Assembly (NCBI RefSeq): GCF_033971325.1
Contig: NZ_CP117180.1
Location: 1,060,041-1,124,040, forward strand
From: Hydrogenobacter sp. T-2
GTDB taxonomy: Bacteria > Aquificota > Aquificia > Aquificales > Aquificaceae
Direction: 5' to 3'
Length of the DNA stretch: 64,000 nt
This document shows, piece by piece, positions 37,667-46,848 of this stretch (positions within the stretch are counted from its first letter, which is position 1; each line of letters begins with the position of its first letter). The notes beneath the pieces are model-generated. The model saw nothing but the letters and a program-made list of their open reading frames with translations, ran no database searches and was not told where the DNA came from. The translations under genes and the position numbers were made by a program.

Positions 37667-38871
37667 TTAGAAGGATTATAAAGAGGGCTTAGCCTAAAGT
37701 AAAGAAACGAACCCTTAATTACTGAGTAATAAAGAAGAAAGCTAAGAGCTAAATGCATGAAGGCAGGTATAAGGGCAGGTCCAATAATAGGCAAGAGATA
37801 TACGCTTAAAGATAGTGCAAAACTAAGCAAAAGGCAGAGATTTATTAGCTTCTGGTCTATGACTTCAGACATAAGAGGAACCTTTAATGAGCCTTCATTG
37901 CTAAGGTGAAACCACACAAGAAAGGGAATAATCCTAAGCATCATGCCTGTTATAAGAGTTGAAAAGAAAAGGAAGAAGGCAAAAAGGAAACGATAATTAA
38001 AGCCATCAAAAACCAGAAAAATAACAGCTATTGAAAGATGGATATGGGAAAGATACCAGAAGTAGAGGCTTTTGTCCGCAATTTTTCTTTTTCTTGTAAA
38101 AAGTCTATGGAATGTAATAAGGGCTTGAAAAAACACAAGCAGGGAAAGTGGAAGGTTTGATAGTTTAAACTCAAAAAGAGAAAAGATGAAGGCAAAAGTC
38201 AAAAGGTATGGAAAATTCATAGCGTAAAGCCTTGGATAGGCTTTTGTAACAAAGAACATTTCTACAACCTGAAAAGAAACGCTTGCTATGAGAAGGAATA
38301 TCCATCCAAAGAGCATAGATAGGCGGTGCACTTTCAGAAAGGCTTCTGTGTTGTCTATATAGCCACCATAAGAAAGTGCAGTAAGAAAGCCAGAAAACCC
38401 TCCTATAAGCACAAACAAAAGTGCAAACTTTATGCCTTGCGAGGTAGGAGTATAGCTTTTTATCCTCATAAGCCTATTAAGCATAAGAAGGCTTGTGTAA
38501 GCTATCCCAGTAAAGAGGAGTGATGCTCCAGCAAGAAGCGTAGAAAAGCTACTTAAATAAAAACCAAATAACAGCAATAGATAGCCCGGCAATAAAAGAA
38601 GCCAAGAGATAAAAGCCTTTTGTTTTGGCTTTTGCATTACCGCACCTGCCACAACAGGAAGCATCTGAAAAAGGGCTCCAAACATGGTAAAAAGGGCAAA
38701 GCCAACTGTAGTTATATGCGTAAGTAAAGGTATGCTTAATCTGTTTGTTAGAAGGGCATAGATTTCAAGCAAGGAACCCAAAAACCACAAAAGACAAGCT
38801 GTTATAAAAAAGCCTGAAACAACAGTGAAGGGTGGAGCCTGAGATAGGGATAACCCTTTGGGAAAGCTCAT
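37663..38871 (-). CDS. Multi-span membrane protein with conserved-looking His, heme-oxidase-like
   Basis: A 402-aa protein with about 11-12 membrane helices. LTHITTVGFALFTMFGALFQ followed by MLPVVAG resembles the helix II region of heme-copper oxidase relatives. Further His occur in KVHRLSMLFGW and in LSHIHLSIAVIF. I cannot name the family; a heme-binding or NnrS-like role in NO or O2 handling is only suggested by the coupled hemerythrin gene (4-bp overlap). Its stop overlaps the murG start. Confidence 0.5.
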   Translation of the reverse strand: MSFPKGLSLSQAPPFTVVSGFFITACLLWFLGSLLEIYALLTNRLSIPLLTHITTVGFALFTMFGALFQMLPVVAGAVMQKPKQKAFISWLLLLPGYLLLLFGFYLSSFSTLLAGASLLFTGIAYTSLLMLNRLMRIKSYTPTSQGIKFALLFVLIGGFSGFLTALSYGGYIDNTEAFLKVHRLSMLFGWIFLLIASVSFQVVEMFFVTKAYPRLYAMNFPYLLTFAFIFSLFEFKLSNLPLSLLVFFQALITFHRLFTRKRKIADKSLYFWYLSHIHLSIAVIFLVFDGFNYRFLFAFFLFFSTLITGMMLRIIPFLVWFHLSNEGSLKVPLMSEVIDQKLINLCLLLSFALSLSVYLLPIIGPALIPAFMHLALSFLLYYSVIKGSFLYFRLSPLYNPSK

Positions 38872-39296
38872 AGTGTTTCCATCTTTTGCACAACCTCTGG
38901 TGCATCAAGATGCTGGTCACACATGGGATAGAGTATCTGCTCTTCTTTCATATTGTGCTGTTGTATAAGTATCATAAAGGTTTCTCCAGTGGAGAGAAAA
39001 GTCTTCCTGTCCCTTTTTTCAAGAGCCTGTTCCATCCTCTGTATAAGCTCTCTCGCCTGAGCATGCTCCATCCTCATAACCTGCGTAGGACCCATGACTA
39101 TACCTGTCCTTCCCTCAAACTCAGGAAATAGCACCTCCTCTTCTTTTTGAAAGTGTCTGAGAGTCTCGTCTTTGAAAGCTTCAAAAGCCTTTCTCGCCTC
39201 TTCCCAACTTCCAGAGTTCACAAGCTCCTCCACTCTTGCATACAGGTCATCACACTCTCTGTGTTCTTCTATCAGATACTCGGTTATGGTAAACAT
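38868..39296 (-). CDS. Hemerythrin HHE-domain protein
   Basis: A 142-aa four-helix protein with the di-iron ligand pattern: EEHRECDDLY, HFQKEEEVLFPE, MEHAQARELI, and QQHNMKEEQILYP. Single-domain hemerythrins of this type bind O2 or NO or sense iron. It heads a unit with the membrane protein at 37663-38871. It has both a recognisable sigma-70 promoter and a GGAGG site. Confidence 0.88.
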   Translation of the reverse strand: MFTITEYLIEEHRECDDLYARVEELVNSGSWEEARKAFEAFKDETLRHFQKEEEVLFPEFEGRTGIVMGPTQVMRMEHAQARELIQRMEQALEKRDRKTFLSTGETFMILIQQHNMKEEQILYPMCDQHLDAPEVVQKMETL

Positions 39297-39323
39297 TCAA
39301 AACCTCCTTCATATGATAGTATA

Positions 39324-39351
39324 TATATACTTACTTTTTTCCTCTTGTCAA
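39324..39351 (-). promoter_or_regulatory. Sigma-70-type promoter for the hemerythrin unit
   Basis: On the minus strand, TTGACA at 39351-39346 is followed after 16 bp by TATATA (39329-39324) within TATATATATACT. The hemerythrin ATG is at 39296 after GGAGG. A consensus -35 is unusual among the promoters seen here and suggests strong or well-controlled expression. Confidence 0.6.
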
Positions 39352-39369
39352 GGTTTAAATTTAAAACCT

Positions 39370-40602
39370 ATGAAAGTTTCTCTTATAACCCTCGGGTGCA
39401 GGAGCAACGCCTTTGATACAGAGCTTATGGCAAACTACTTTAAGTCAAAAGGCTACGAGGTTTTAAACGACCAAGAACAAGCGGACGTTTACATAATAAA
39501 CACATGCACCGTTACCTCAGAGGCGGATAGGTCCTCTCGTCAAGCAATACATAGAGCAAAGAGAAAAAATCCAAAAGCCTTAGTGGTAGCCACAGGGTGC
39601 TACGCACAGGTAAACCCACAGGCATTATCAAGTATGCAGGACGTGGATATGGTAGTGGGAAACTCTCACAAGCACAGGATAGTTGAGCTGATTGAGGAGT
39701 TTTTGCAGGATAAGGGAGAGAATATCTTTGTAGATAACATCTTCCGTCAGTCAAGACTTGAGAGCTTTGACCTTATAACCTTTTTTGAAAAGGCAAGACC
39801 CTTCATAAAGGTCCAAGAGGGTTGTAATCGCTTTTGCACTTTTTGTGTAATACCCTATGCGAGAGGAAAGGTAAGAAGCGTTCCACCCGAGAAGGTTATA
39901 AAAGAGGTGGAACTCTTGGCACAAAAAGGCTTCCAAGAAGTTGTCCTAACAGGCACACAGCTAACTCAGTATGGCTGGGACATGGGAACAAGCCTTTATG
40001 AGCTTCTCAGAGGGCTTATAGAAGTCAAGGACATTGAACTTATAAGGTTGTCTTCCATGCACCCTTCCGAGATAGACGGAGAACTCTTAGAGCTTATAAC
40101 TTCAGAGGAAAAGATAGCACCTCACTTTCATATTTCACTTCAAAGCGGGTCTGACAGAATCTTAAAGCTTATGGAGAGAGAATACACGGTGAGCGATTAT
40201 GTAAGGATTGTGGATAAGATAATAAGCAAAAGACCCATATCCGCCATAGGCACAGACATTATAGTGGGCTTTCCTACAGAAACAGAAGAGGACTTTGAGC
40301 AGACCTACAAACTTTTAAAGGAACTACCCATAGCCTATATGCATGTTTTTCCCTACTCAGATAGACCCTTTACCAAAGCAAGCAAAATGCAAGGAAAGGT
40401 ATCCTCTTCTGCAAAGGAGCAAAGGGTAAAGGTCTTAAAGGAATTAGACAGGGAAAATAGGCAAAATTTCTACGAAACTCACGGAGGAAAGAGCTTAAGG
40501 GCAACCATAATAGAAGGGAATAGGCTTCTTACGGAAAACTATATAGAAGTAGATAGAAGTGTAAAAGGTAATGCGGGCTGTGTTATTAGAATAGTGCTTT
40601 AG
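39370..40602 (+). CDS. mtaB: tRNA t6A37 methylthiotransferase MtaB
   Basis: A radical SAM enzyme that adds a methylthio group to t6A37 in tRNA. The 410-aa protein has the N-terminal MTTase domain (LITLGCRSNAFDTELM, NTCTVTSEAD, ATGCYAQVNP). The radical SAM core carries EGCNRFCTFCVIPYARG, and there are C-terminal TRAM-like strands. ATG at 39370 is chosen because the family starts there and upstream frame sequence overlaps the divergent hemerythrin. Confidence 0.9.
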   Translation: MKVSLITLGCRSNAFDTELMANYFKSKGYEVLNDQEQADVYIINTCTVTSEADRSSRQAIHRAKRKNPKALVVATGCYAQVNPQALSSMQDVDMVVGNSHKHRIVELIEEFLQDKGENIFVDNIFRQSRLESFDLITFFEKARPFIKVQEGCNRFCTFCVIPYARGKVRSVPPEKVIKEVELLAQKGFQEVVLTGTQLTQYGWDMGTSLYELLRGLIEVKDIELIRLSSMHPSEIDGELLELITSEEKIAPHFHISLQSGSDRILKLMEREYTVSDYVRIVDKIISKRPISAIGTDIIVGFPTETEEDFEQTYKLLKELPIAYMHVFPYSDRPFTKASKMQGKVSSSAKEQRVKVLKELDRENRQNFYETHGGKSLRATIIEGNRLLTENYIEVDRSVKGNAGCVIRIVL

Positions 40603-40603
40603 T

Positions 40604-40609
40604 TATAAT
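40604..40609 (+). promoter_or_regulatory. -10-like TATAAT before the histidine phosphatase gene
   Basis: TATAAT ends 9 nt before the GTG start at 40619, just past the mtaB stop. No GGAGG site is present. It may drive a near-leaderless transcript. Confidence 0.35.
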
Positions 40610-40618
40610 AATTAGGCT

Positions 40619-41230
40619 GTGGTCAAAAACCTATATCTCCTGCGTCACGCACAAAGCGAATATAACGAAAAGGGTATATTTCAAGGAAGGTTAGACAGTG
40701 ACCTAACTCCTCTGGGCTTTGTTCAGGCAAGGCTTGTGGCTCAGGAGCTTTCAGATAAAGGCATAGAGATAATATACTCCTCTCCTCAAAGAAGAGCCTA
40801 TAAGACCGCACTTACAGTTGCGGACGTGCTTGGTCTTGAGGTTATAGTGGATGAGCGTATAAGGGAGATGTCCTTTGGAGAATACGAAGGTAGGCACTTT
40901 TGGAGGCTTATGGAAGAGGAAGGTGAGCTTCTTAGGGCTTGGCTTTCCAATCCTGTTAAAAATCCACTGCCTACTCAAGAGGATATGGAAAGCTTCAAAA
41001 ACAGGGTGGAGAGTTTTCTGAGGGATATACTTCAAGAAAGGCACACAAGCATTCTAATCGTTGCACATGGTGGAACTCTTCATGCTATTGTGTGTCTTTC
41101 TCTTGGGCTTGGGCTTGAGAACCTTTGGAACATACATATGGATAACACTGGTATAACACAGCTAAGATATAAGGCTGGAAGGTTTGAACTAAAACATCTC
41201 AATAGACTTTGTCATATGAAAGGGCTTTAA
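40619..41230 (+). CDS. Histidine phosphatase-family phosphomonoesterase
   Basis: A 203-aa protein of the phosphoglycerate mutase-like superfamily. LYLLRHAQSEYNEKG holds the catalytic RHA; other active-site parts are YSSPQRRAYKTA, EMSFGEYEG and IVAHGGTLHAI. In Hydrogenobacter two such proteins are known as metal-independent phosphoserine phosphatases, so that role is plausible. Cofactor-dependent mutase or alpha-ribazole phosphatase are alternatives. The start is GTG. Confidence 0.8.
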   Translation: MVKNLYLLRHAQSEYNEKGIFQGRLDSDLTPLGFVQARLVAQELSDKGIEIIYSSPQRRAYKTALTVADVLGLEVIVDERIREMSFGEYEGRHFWRLMEEEGELLRAWLSNPVKNPLPTQEDMESFKNRVESFLRDILQERHTSILIVAHGGTLHAIVCLSLGLGLENLWNIHMDNTGITQLRYKAGRFELKHLNRLCHMKGL

Positions 41231-41627
41231 GGAGCTCTTCACAGCCCAAAAACTCAAAAACCCTACCTTCTTCTGTTATATCTATTCTTACAGTGCATGT
41301 GCATATACTTAGACCCTCTCCCCACTCTACCACGAGGACACCTTTGCCAACAAACTCCTCAAGGTCAAGGTCTTTTACCCTGTATAGGTCTGCATGCATT
41401 AGGATTCCCTTTCTTGTAGGATATTCGTTTATCAAAGTAAAGGTAGGGCTACGCACCTGGTAGCCTTGAAGTAGACCCATACCTTCCGCTATACCCCTTA
41501 CCAGAGTAGTTTTGCCTGCACCAAGAGGACCAATAAGACAGATAACCTCCGAACCCTTTAGGCTTTTTCCTATCAATTCTCCGAGCTTAAGAGTTTCTCT
41601 TTCAGAGCTGGAAAATATACGCACCAA
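41199..41627 (-). CDS. tsaE: tRNA threonylcarbamoyladenosine ATPase TsaE
   Basis: TsaE is the P-loop ATPase required with TsaB/TsaD for t6A37. The 142-aa protein has Walker A GPLGAGKTTLVRG, the switch region SPTFTLINEY, HADLYRV and VEWGEGL. The frame opens with TTG at 41627 or GTG at 41624. TATAAT on the minus strand ends 6 nt before the TTG, so the TTG may be used. Notably, mtaB, which acts on the t6A product, is only two genes away. Confidence 0.92.
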   Translation of the reverse strand: MVRIFSSSERETLKLGELIGKSLKGSEVICLIGPLGAGKTTLVRGIAEGMGLLQGYQVRSPTFTLINEYPTRKGILMHADLYRVKDLDLEEFVGKGVLVVEWGEGLSICTCTVRIDITEEGRVFEFLGCEELLKALSYDKVY

Positions 41628-41632
41628 TGTTA

Positions 41633-41639
41633 TATTATA
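41633..41639. promoter_or_regulatory. Overlapping divergent -10 hexamers for tsaE and the gene at 41646
   Basis: TATAAT on the minus strand (41639-41634) ends 6 nt before the tsaE TTG. TATTAT on the plus strand (41633-41638) ends 7 nt before the ATG at 41646. The starts are 18 bp apart and neither gene has a ribosome-binding site. Confidence 0.45.
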
Positions 41640-41645
41640 AACACT

Positions 41646-42113
41646 ATGGAATTTTACTTTTTCCCTGATGTCTATGCGGACAGGTATCTTGTGGATTCTT
41701 ACATAATATCCTTTAAGCTAAAGGACAAAAGCTGTATAAGGACAAGGGAGTGGGAAGGTAGAGAGTATGTGGTAGAAGTTCTTGACTGGGAAGCCTTTAA
41801 GGAAAGTGCCTACGATATAGTGCTTTATGAGTATGGAGATGAGGTAGCGAGGTTTTCAGATATAGAAACCGCACTTTCTGAGGCATATAAAATGGCATGT
41901 CTTGAGGCTTCAAGACGCATACCCAAGGTTATTGAGCCAGCACTCGGTGTAGGCAATCCACCCATACAGGTTGTGGAAAGGGTTTTTCCCCTTAGCTTTA
42001 AGGCTGAAGCCTTTCCAGAAGACCTTGATAGCTTTCTTGATCACCTTGTTAAGAATGTTGAAATAGAAACCTTAGAATGGGAGAAGGCGGACGATGACGA
42101 AATACCTTTCTAA
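41646..42113 (+). CDS. Conserved-looking hypothetical protein upstream of hslU
   Basis: A 155-aa soluble acidic protein with an aromatic N-terminus ([18 protein letters not shown]) and an acidic C-terminus ([12 protein letters not shown]). There is no signal peptide, membrane helix or motif I recognise. It overlaps hslU by 20 bp, so it is translated with it. Confidence 0.5.
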   Translation: MEFYFFPDVYADRYLVDSYIISFKLKDKSCIRTREWEGREYVVEVLDWEAFKESAYDIVLYEYGDEVARFSDIETALSEAYKMACLEASRRIPKVIEPALGVGNPPIQVVERVFPLSFKAEAFPEDLDSFLDHLVKNVEIETLEWEKADDDEIPF

Positions 42114-43440
42114 CCTTCTTGAAGAGCTTACGCCTAAGAGAATAGTAGAGGAGCTTGACAGATATATAGTGGGTCAGGAAAGTGCCAAAAAGGCAGTTGC
42201 CATAGCCCTAAGAAACAGGTGGAGAAGACAGAAGTTGCCAGAGCATATAAGGGACGAGGTGGCACCCAAGAACCTCCTTATGATTGGTCCCACAGGAGTG
42301 GGAAAGACAGAAATAGCACGCAGAATAGCCCAGCTTATAAAAGCTCCCTTTGTCAAGGTGGAAGCCACAAAGTATACGGAGATAGGTTATGTGGGAAGGG
42401 ACGTGGAGTCTATGGTTAGAGAGCTCGTTGAGGTTTCTTACCAGATGGTAAAGCAGGAAAAGATGCAAGAGGTGAGAGAAAGAGCAAAGAGGCTTGCGGA
42501 AGAGAGGCTTCTTGACTACCTTGTCCCTCAACAGCTGAGCTTTGGAATAAGAAGCCCTCAGGATGCAGGTAAAAGAGAGGAAATGAGAGAAAAGCTAAAG
42601 AAAGGAGAGTTGGAAGACAGAGTTATAGAGGTTGAGGTTCAAGAAAAGTTTGTGCCGGTGATAGGCATAGCTGGACCTCCGGGTCTTGAGGAGCTTGAAG
42701 AACAGCTCAGAAACATGCTCGGTGGCCTCGGCGGTGGTAGGAAGAGGAGAAAGCTCAAAGTAAAAGAAGCACTCCAGGTCTTTGAATCAGAGGAGGCGGA
42801 GAAGCTCATAGACCAAGAGGAGGTAGCAAGGGAAGCCATAAGCAGGGCGGAGAACTTTGGAATAATCTTTATAGATGAGATAGACAAAATTGCGGTAAAA
42901 ACTCCAGGAGCAGGTCCCGGAGTATCACGAGAAGGAGTTCAAAGAGACCTCTTACCCATAGTGGAGGGAACGGTGGTAAAGACCAAGTATGGGCCTGTGA
43001 GAACAGACCACATACTCTTTATTGCAGCGGGTGCCTTTCATATAGCCAAGCCTTCAGACCTTATGCCAGAACTTCAGGGAAGGTTTCCCATAAGGGTTGA
43101 GCTGAACCCTCTCACAAGAGAGGACTTTGTGAGAATACTAAAAGAGCCAAAAAATGCACTTACGGTGCAGTATACAGAGCTTCTCAAAACAGAAGGAGTT
43201 GAGCTTGAGTTTACTGATGATGCCCTCGAGGAGATAGCACGCATTGCGGAGGAAGCCAACAATCGCACGGAAAACATAGGTGCAAGAAGGCTTCATACGG
43301 TAATGGAGAAGCTACTTGAGGACATATCCTTTAACGCACCGGAGCTTGCAAGTCAAAGGATAATAATAGATGCAAGGTTTGTAAGGGCAAAGCTCGAGGG
43401 TATAGTAAAGGATGTGGAGCTTTCCAAATACATACTATGA
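42094..43440 (+). CDS. hslU: ATP-dependent protease ATPase subunit HslU
   Basis: An AAA+ unfoldase of the HslUV protease. The 448-aa protein has [20 protein letters not shown], Walker [12 protein letters not shown], the pore loop region [12 protein letters not shown], an inserted I-domain (about residues 110-230), Walker [12 protein letters not shown], and [18 protein letters not shown]. The protease subunit gene hslV is not next to it, unlike in most bacteria. ATGA overlap with the following gene. Confidence 0.95.
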   Translation: MTKYLSNLLEELTPKRIVEELDRYIVGQESAKKAVAIALRNRWRRQKLPEHIRDEVAPKNLLMIGPTGVGKTEIARRIAQLIKAPFVKVEATKYTEIGYVGRDVESMVRELVEVSYQMVKQEKMQEVRERAKRLAEERLLDYLVPQQLSFGIRSPQDAGKREEMREKLKKGELEDRVIEVEVQEKFVPVIGIAGPPGLEELEEQLRNMLGGLGGGRKRRKLKVKEALQVFESEEAEKLIDQEEVAREAISRAENFGIIFIDEIDKIAVKTPGAGPGVSREGVQRDLLPIVEGTVVKTKYGPVRTDHILFIAAGAFHIAKPSDLMPELQGRFPIRVELNPLTREDFVRILKEPKNALTVQYTELLKTEGVELEFTDDALEEIARIAEEANNRTENIGARRLHTVMEKLLEDISFNAPELASQRIIIDARFVRAKLEGIVKDVELSKYIL

Positions 43441-43895
43441 GGGACTTATTAGAAAGGGTTGAGGAGCTTCTTTTACTTCAGGAAAAGTTGGTAAACCTCC
43501 TACTCATTTCTGGCACTCAAAAGGCAAGACTTAGCGTAAACACCGCCTTTGATATTCTCTATTATAACGTTGAGCTTCTTGACATGATAGGTGAACTATT
43601 GAGCTCCCCAGAGGAGCTAAGAGAGGATTATGCGGTTAATCTCATACTTGAAGCCTTGTCTTGGATGGGGTTTATACTTCCTGCGGTGGAGGAATCCTGT
43701 CCCATATTTCTACATGGTTTATTGGAAGTAGACCCCATACAAAAGTTAAGTTCGATACTTAGCTCTCTGGAGGAAGCTCAGAGAAAGAGCGATTACTATA
43801 TACTGCTAAGCACTGCAGAAGAGGTCCATAGGCTTTCAAGTCTTCTGAAGTATCAAATAGCCCTTGCCCGCAGGGCTTATATGAACTTAGCTTGA
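43437..43895 (+). CDS. Helical hypothetical protein downstream of hslU
   Basis: A 152-aa protein that is almost entirely amphipathic helix, Leu/Glu-rich, with no motif I recognise. It is translationally coupled to hslU by ATGA. The convergent FlhB-like gene overlaps its last 9 bp. A flagellin-associated or adaptor-type helical bundle is possible but unsupported. Confidence 0.45.
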   Translation: MRDLLERVEELLLLQEKLVNLLLISGTQKARLSVNTAFDILYYNVELLDMIGELLSSPEELREDYAVNLILEALSWMGFILPAVEESCPIFLHGLLEVDPIQKLSSILSSLEEAQRKSDYYILLSTAEEVHRLSSLLKYQIALARRAYMNLA

Positions 43896-44144
43896 ACTCT
43901 TTACAGCTTTTATAAAAACGAGCACCTTTGCCACAGCCCTATAGAGCTCTGGAGGTATCTCTTCGTATATTTCCACCTTCATTAATGCGGATATTAGAGC
44001 TTTGTCCTCAAGAACTGGAACGCCGTGTTTTTTTGCAGTTTCTATTATCTTCTCCGCAAGCTCGCCAGCGCCCTTTGCTACAACTACTGGAGCTTTGTCC
44101 CTTCCTTGGTCATACCTAAGAGCTATCGCCTTTTTCTTTTCCAT
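43887..44144 (-). CDS. FlhB C-terminal-domain paralogue (FlhB2-like)
   Basis: An 85-aa protein equal to only the cytoplasmic part of FlhB after the NPTH cleavage site: KKAIALRYDQGRDKAPVVVA, KGAGELAEKIIETAKKHGVP and EIPPELYRAVAKVLVFI. The starting point corresponds to the C-terminal fragment that FlhB autocleavage releases. Known family members are paired with fliK-like genes, as here (2-bp gap). It probably modulates export specificity. Confidence 0.85.
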   Translation of the reverse strand: MEKKKAIALRYDQGRDKAPVVVAKGAGELAEKIIETAKKHGVPVLEDKALISALMKVEIYEEIPPELYRAVAKVLVFIKAVKSSS

Positions 44145-44146
44145 GG

Positions 44147-45550
44147 CTACACCAACAAGAGAAAACCCTCTCCGTAGTTTGACCTTATGGTCTCTGCTAC
44201 ACTTTCTTTCGTTGATACGCTTACAGAAAAGCTCCTGAGCTTTATTTTCTCTTCTAAAAGCATTCTTTGAAGTAGCTCCTTCCCAGACCTGATCTTTTCT
44301 GCTATGCTTTCTGTATCCGTAAACAGTAAAACATCCAAAAGCTCCTTAGACTTGGGCATCTTCAAAAGACCAGCAACGAAACCTTCTGTATAATCTAGTT
44401 TAAACAGCACAGAATATTCCTTCCCGCTTTTAAACATAAGCCCACCCTTGCCACCTTGGTAGTATATGGGTATGTAATAGGCATCTCCCTGTTTAGCTAA
44501 AAGCCACTGCAGATGCTCTATAAACTCCAGCCTGCTTAGCAGATTCTGCACGTGCTCACCTTTGCTGTTGTAGAACTCCAAAAGACTACTACCCTTCTCC
44601 ATATACTCTTGAAAACTTCTGTAGACACTTCTTACATCCTTTTCTGAGGCTTCTAACACCAGCTTAAAGAAATCTCTTACCATAGGCTCCTTGGAGTCTT
44701 TTAGCCTTTCAAAGACCCCTCTGTATTCCACAAGGACTCCTCTTTCTGTTAGATTCCAGAGAGCCTTAAGCAAAGTAGGGATATCCTTTTTTTCCATAGC
44801 CTTAAGTAGATTTTCCTCTCCAACAGACTCAAAGAATCTCACCAACTTCATGTATTCCTCATGGTCAAGGTTTTCAAAGAGCAAGGTCTTGAAGGAAGAT
44901 GAGACCATATTAAACTCTTCAGTCTTTAATCTTAAAACCTCAAGAAGTTTCCTTATTCCTTCAATATTCCTTTCATACCCCATGCCAAGTAAAGATGAAA
45001 GCTCCTCCGCATACACGAGCAAAGACTGGATAAGCTGTGCTTTCTTATCTTTAATGACCTCATCTGGCTTTAGCTTTCCGAGAATTAATTCAACCAACTT
45101 TCTTTCATAAAAGATTCCAGAATTATCCAAATCTTCTATGAACTTCTCTGGATTGATGGGCACATAAAACTTTTCTCCTCCTTCAAGCAGGAGGTTTAAA
45201 ATGTTCCCGTCATAGCCTTTTCTATATAGGCCCATTATCTTAAAGGTGAGAGGTAATCCTTCTTCAATCTTAAACTCAAGAATATCGCCAGGGAAAAACC
45301 TAATAGAAGACCTGTTTTCAGCCTTTAGTTCAAAGCCATCTCTGAGAAGTAGAGTTAAAAGATTGCCCTTAGAAGAAGAAACTTCTGCCCTTATAGTGCT
45401 ACCACCTCCAGAGGAAAGCTCAAGAAAAACATCTGGAACACTTGACAGGACTTTTATTCTGAACTCTTCTCCAGTCTTCTGTGCTTGAGAAGGTTTTGAC
45501 TGCTCAATAGCCTGCTGCAGAAAAATGCCTTCTATTCTTCTAATCTCCAT
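44147..45550 (-). CDS. FliK-like flagellar hook-length-control domain protein
   Basis: A 467-aa protein. The N-terminal and central parts are variable and helical. The C-terminal about 110 residues read like the FliK secretion/specificity domain (YYIPIYYQGGKGGLMFKSG, then FVAGLLKMPKSKELLDVLLF, then FSVSVSTKESV). With FlhB2 next to it, a role in hook length or export switching is likely but inferred. ATG at 45550 is chosen over an upstream codon at 45577, which would overlap the ROK gene. Confidence 0.6.
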   Translation of the reverse strand: MEIRRIEGIFLQQAIEQSKPSQAQKTGEEFRIKVLSSVPDVFLELSSGGGSTIRAEVSSSKGNLLTLLLRDGFELKAENRSSIRFFPGDILEFKIEEGLPLTFKIMGLYRKGYDGNILNLLLEGGEKFYVPINPEKFIEDLDNSGIFYERKLVELILGKLKPDEVIKDKKAQLIQSLLVYAEELSSLLGMGYERNIEGIRKLLEVLRLKTEEFNMVSSSFKTLLFENLDHEEYMKLVRFFESVGEENLLKAMEKKDIPTLLKALWNLTERGVLVEYRGVFERLKDSKEPMVRDFFKLVLEASEKDVRSVYRSFQEYMEKGSSLLEFYNSKGEHVQNLLSRLEFIEHLQWLLAKQGDAYYIPIYYQGGKGGLMFKSGKEYSVLFKLDYTEGFVAGLLKMPKSKELLDVLLFTDTESIAEKIRSGKELLQRMLLEEKIKLRSFSVSVSTKESVAETIRSNYGEGFLLLV

Positions 45551-45554
45551 AAGA

Positions 45555-46412
45555 TTAAATATCGTCCACAAGTGCAAGAGCTAAAGCTCCGCGTGCCATA
45601 CAATACTCCGCACAGGAAGAAAAATGGAGACTGAAACACTTGGCAGGTAGGCTTTCACAGAGGTCTTTTAGGTCTGTCTCAAGGTTGCCAAGTAGGTCCT
45701 TCATGGCATCAATGAGACCACCACCAAGCACCACCCTATCTGGGTTTAGTATGTGAACTGCGTTCATAAGACCCACAAGAAGAAACCTCCTGAAACTTGC
45801 CACCGCCTCCAAAGCATAGGTCTCTCTCTCCTTTGCCCTCTGAATTATCTGGTAGTCCTTGAGATCCTCTCCTGCGAGGTTTCTATATAGCCTCTCAAGA
45901 CCATAAGAGGAGCAGTAAGCCTCCCAGCACCCTAACCTTCCACAACTACACCTTTCTCCTCCAAGAAGTATAGTATGATGCCCCAGCTCAAGAGCACTTC
46001 CGCACGCTCCCAGAAAAGGCTTTCCATTAACCACAAGCCCAGCACCAAGCCCAGTGCCTACCGCAACAAATAGCAAAACCCTGCTTTCCCTATGGTCATA
46101 AAACCACTCTCCAAAAGCCCCCGCAGAAACATCGTTAACCACCTTCACATTAATTCCTTCAAGAACCTCCTTAAGGTTTACCCCGTCAAGGGCTGGTATG
46201 TTAGGAGATTTATAAACCACGCCCTCTAAAGAAGTAAAGCCTGCAACCGCAACTCCCACAGAGGAAGGATATCCCTCAAAGACTATCTCCCTTATCCTTT
46301 GTAAAAAAAGTTTCCCATCTTTGGATATGTCCCTTATGTAATGCTTTTCCCTTCTACCATCCTCCCAGTAAACCTTTATAAAGCTACCCCCTATGTCAAC
46401 TCCCTTTCTCAT
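45555..46412 (-). CDS. ROK-family sugar kinase (glucokinase-like)
   Basis: A 285-aa kinase. It has KGVDIGGSFIKVYW for ATP binding, VNDVSAGAFGEW with the catalytic Asp, GTGLGAGLVVNGKPFLGACG, and ELGHHTIL followed by the zinc-finger motif CSCGRLGCWEAYCS. Glucose or another hexose is the likely substrate. ATG at 46412 is preferred to TTG at 46418. Confidence 0.88.
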   Translation of the reverse strand: MRKGVDIGGSFIKVYWEDGRREKHYIRDISKDGKLFLQRIREIVFEGYPSSVGVAVAGFTSLEGVVYKSPNIPALDGVNLKEVLEGINVKVVNDVSAGAFGEWFYDHRESRVLLFVAVGTGLGAGLVVNGKPFLGACGSALELGHHTILLGGERCSCGRLGCWEAYCSSYGLERLYRNLAGEDLKDYQIIQRAKERETYALEAVASFRRFLLVGLMNAVHILNPDRVVLGGGLIDAMKDLLGNLETDLKDLCESLPAKCFSLHFSSCAEYCMARGALALALVDDI

Positions 46413-46848
46413 ATTCAAGCCTTTTTATCTTTATGCTCTCATCTCCCTTTTCATAATAGACCCTTACAGAAACCAGTCTTTGGGTCATTCCCTTTTCTTT
46501 CCTTATTAAGGACACAAGGAGCTCACCCTCTTTGATAACCTTCTCTTCAGCCCTTGCACCCTGATATGCCCTTCTGTAGGATTCACAGGTCCTAAGGAGT
46601 CCATCCACACCTCCCATATCCTTTAAAAGGTTTTCTGAAACAAGTTCTGTAAGCTCTTCCGCTCGTTCCCTTTTGCATTCCTCAAGCCCAAGCACAAAGC
46701 TATAAAAAGCCCTAAGTTCCTCCGTTTCGTGCTTTTTGTCTTTTACATCTTCCAAGAAAATAAGGAGTGCGGTAATGAAAGGGTAAGATATGGAAAATAT
46801 AACGAAAAAGCCTAGGATAATATCCTCTCTCTTATAGCTCAGCTTCAT
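46396..46848 (-). CDS. Single-span membrane protein, unknown
   Basis: A 150-aa protein with one hydrophobic helix near the N-terminus (about residues 12-34, ILGFFVIFSISYPFITALLI) and a charged helical domain rich in Glu/Arg. The last part forms strands (RLVSVRVYYEKG). No family is recognised. It is coupled to corA by ATGA and overlaps the ROK gene by 17 bp. Confidence 0.45.
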   Translation of the reverse strand: MKLSYKREDIILGFFVIFSISYPFITALLIFLEDVKDKKHETEELRAFYSFVLGLEECKRERAEELTELVSENLLKDMGGVDGLLRTCESYRRAYQGARAEEKVIKEGELLVSLIRKEKGMTQRLVSVRVYYEKGDESIKIKRLEYEKGS

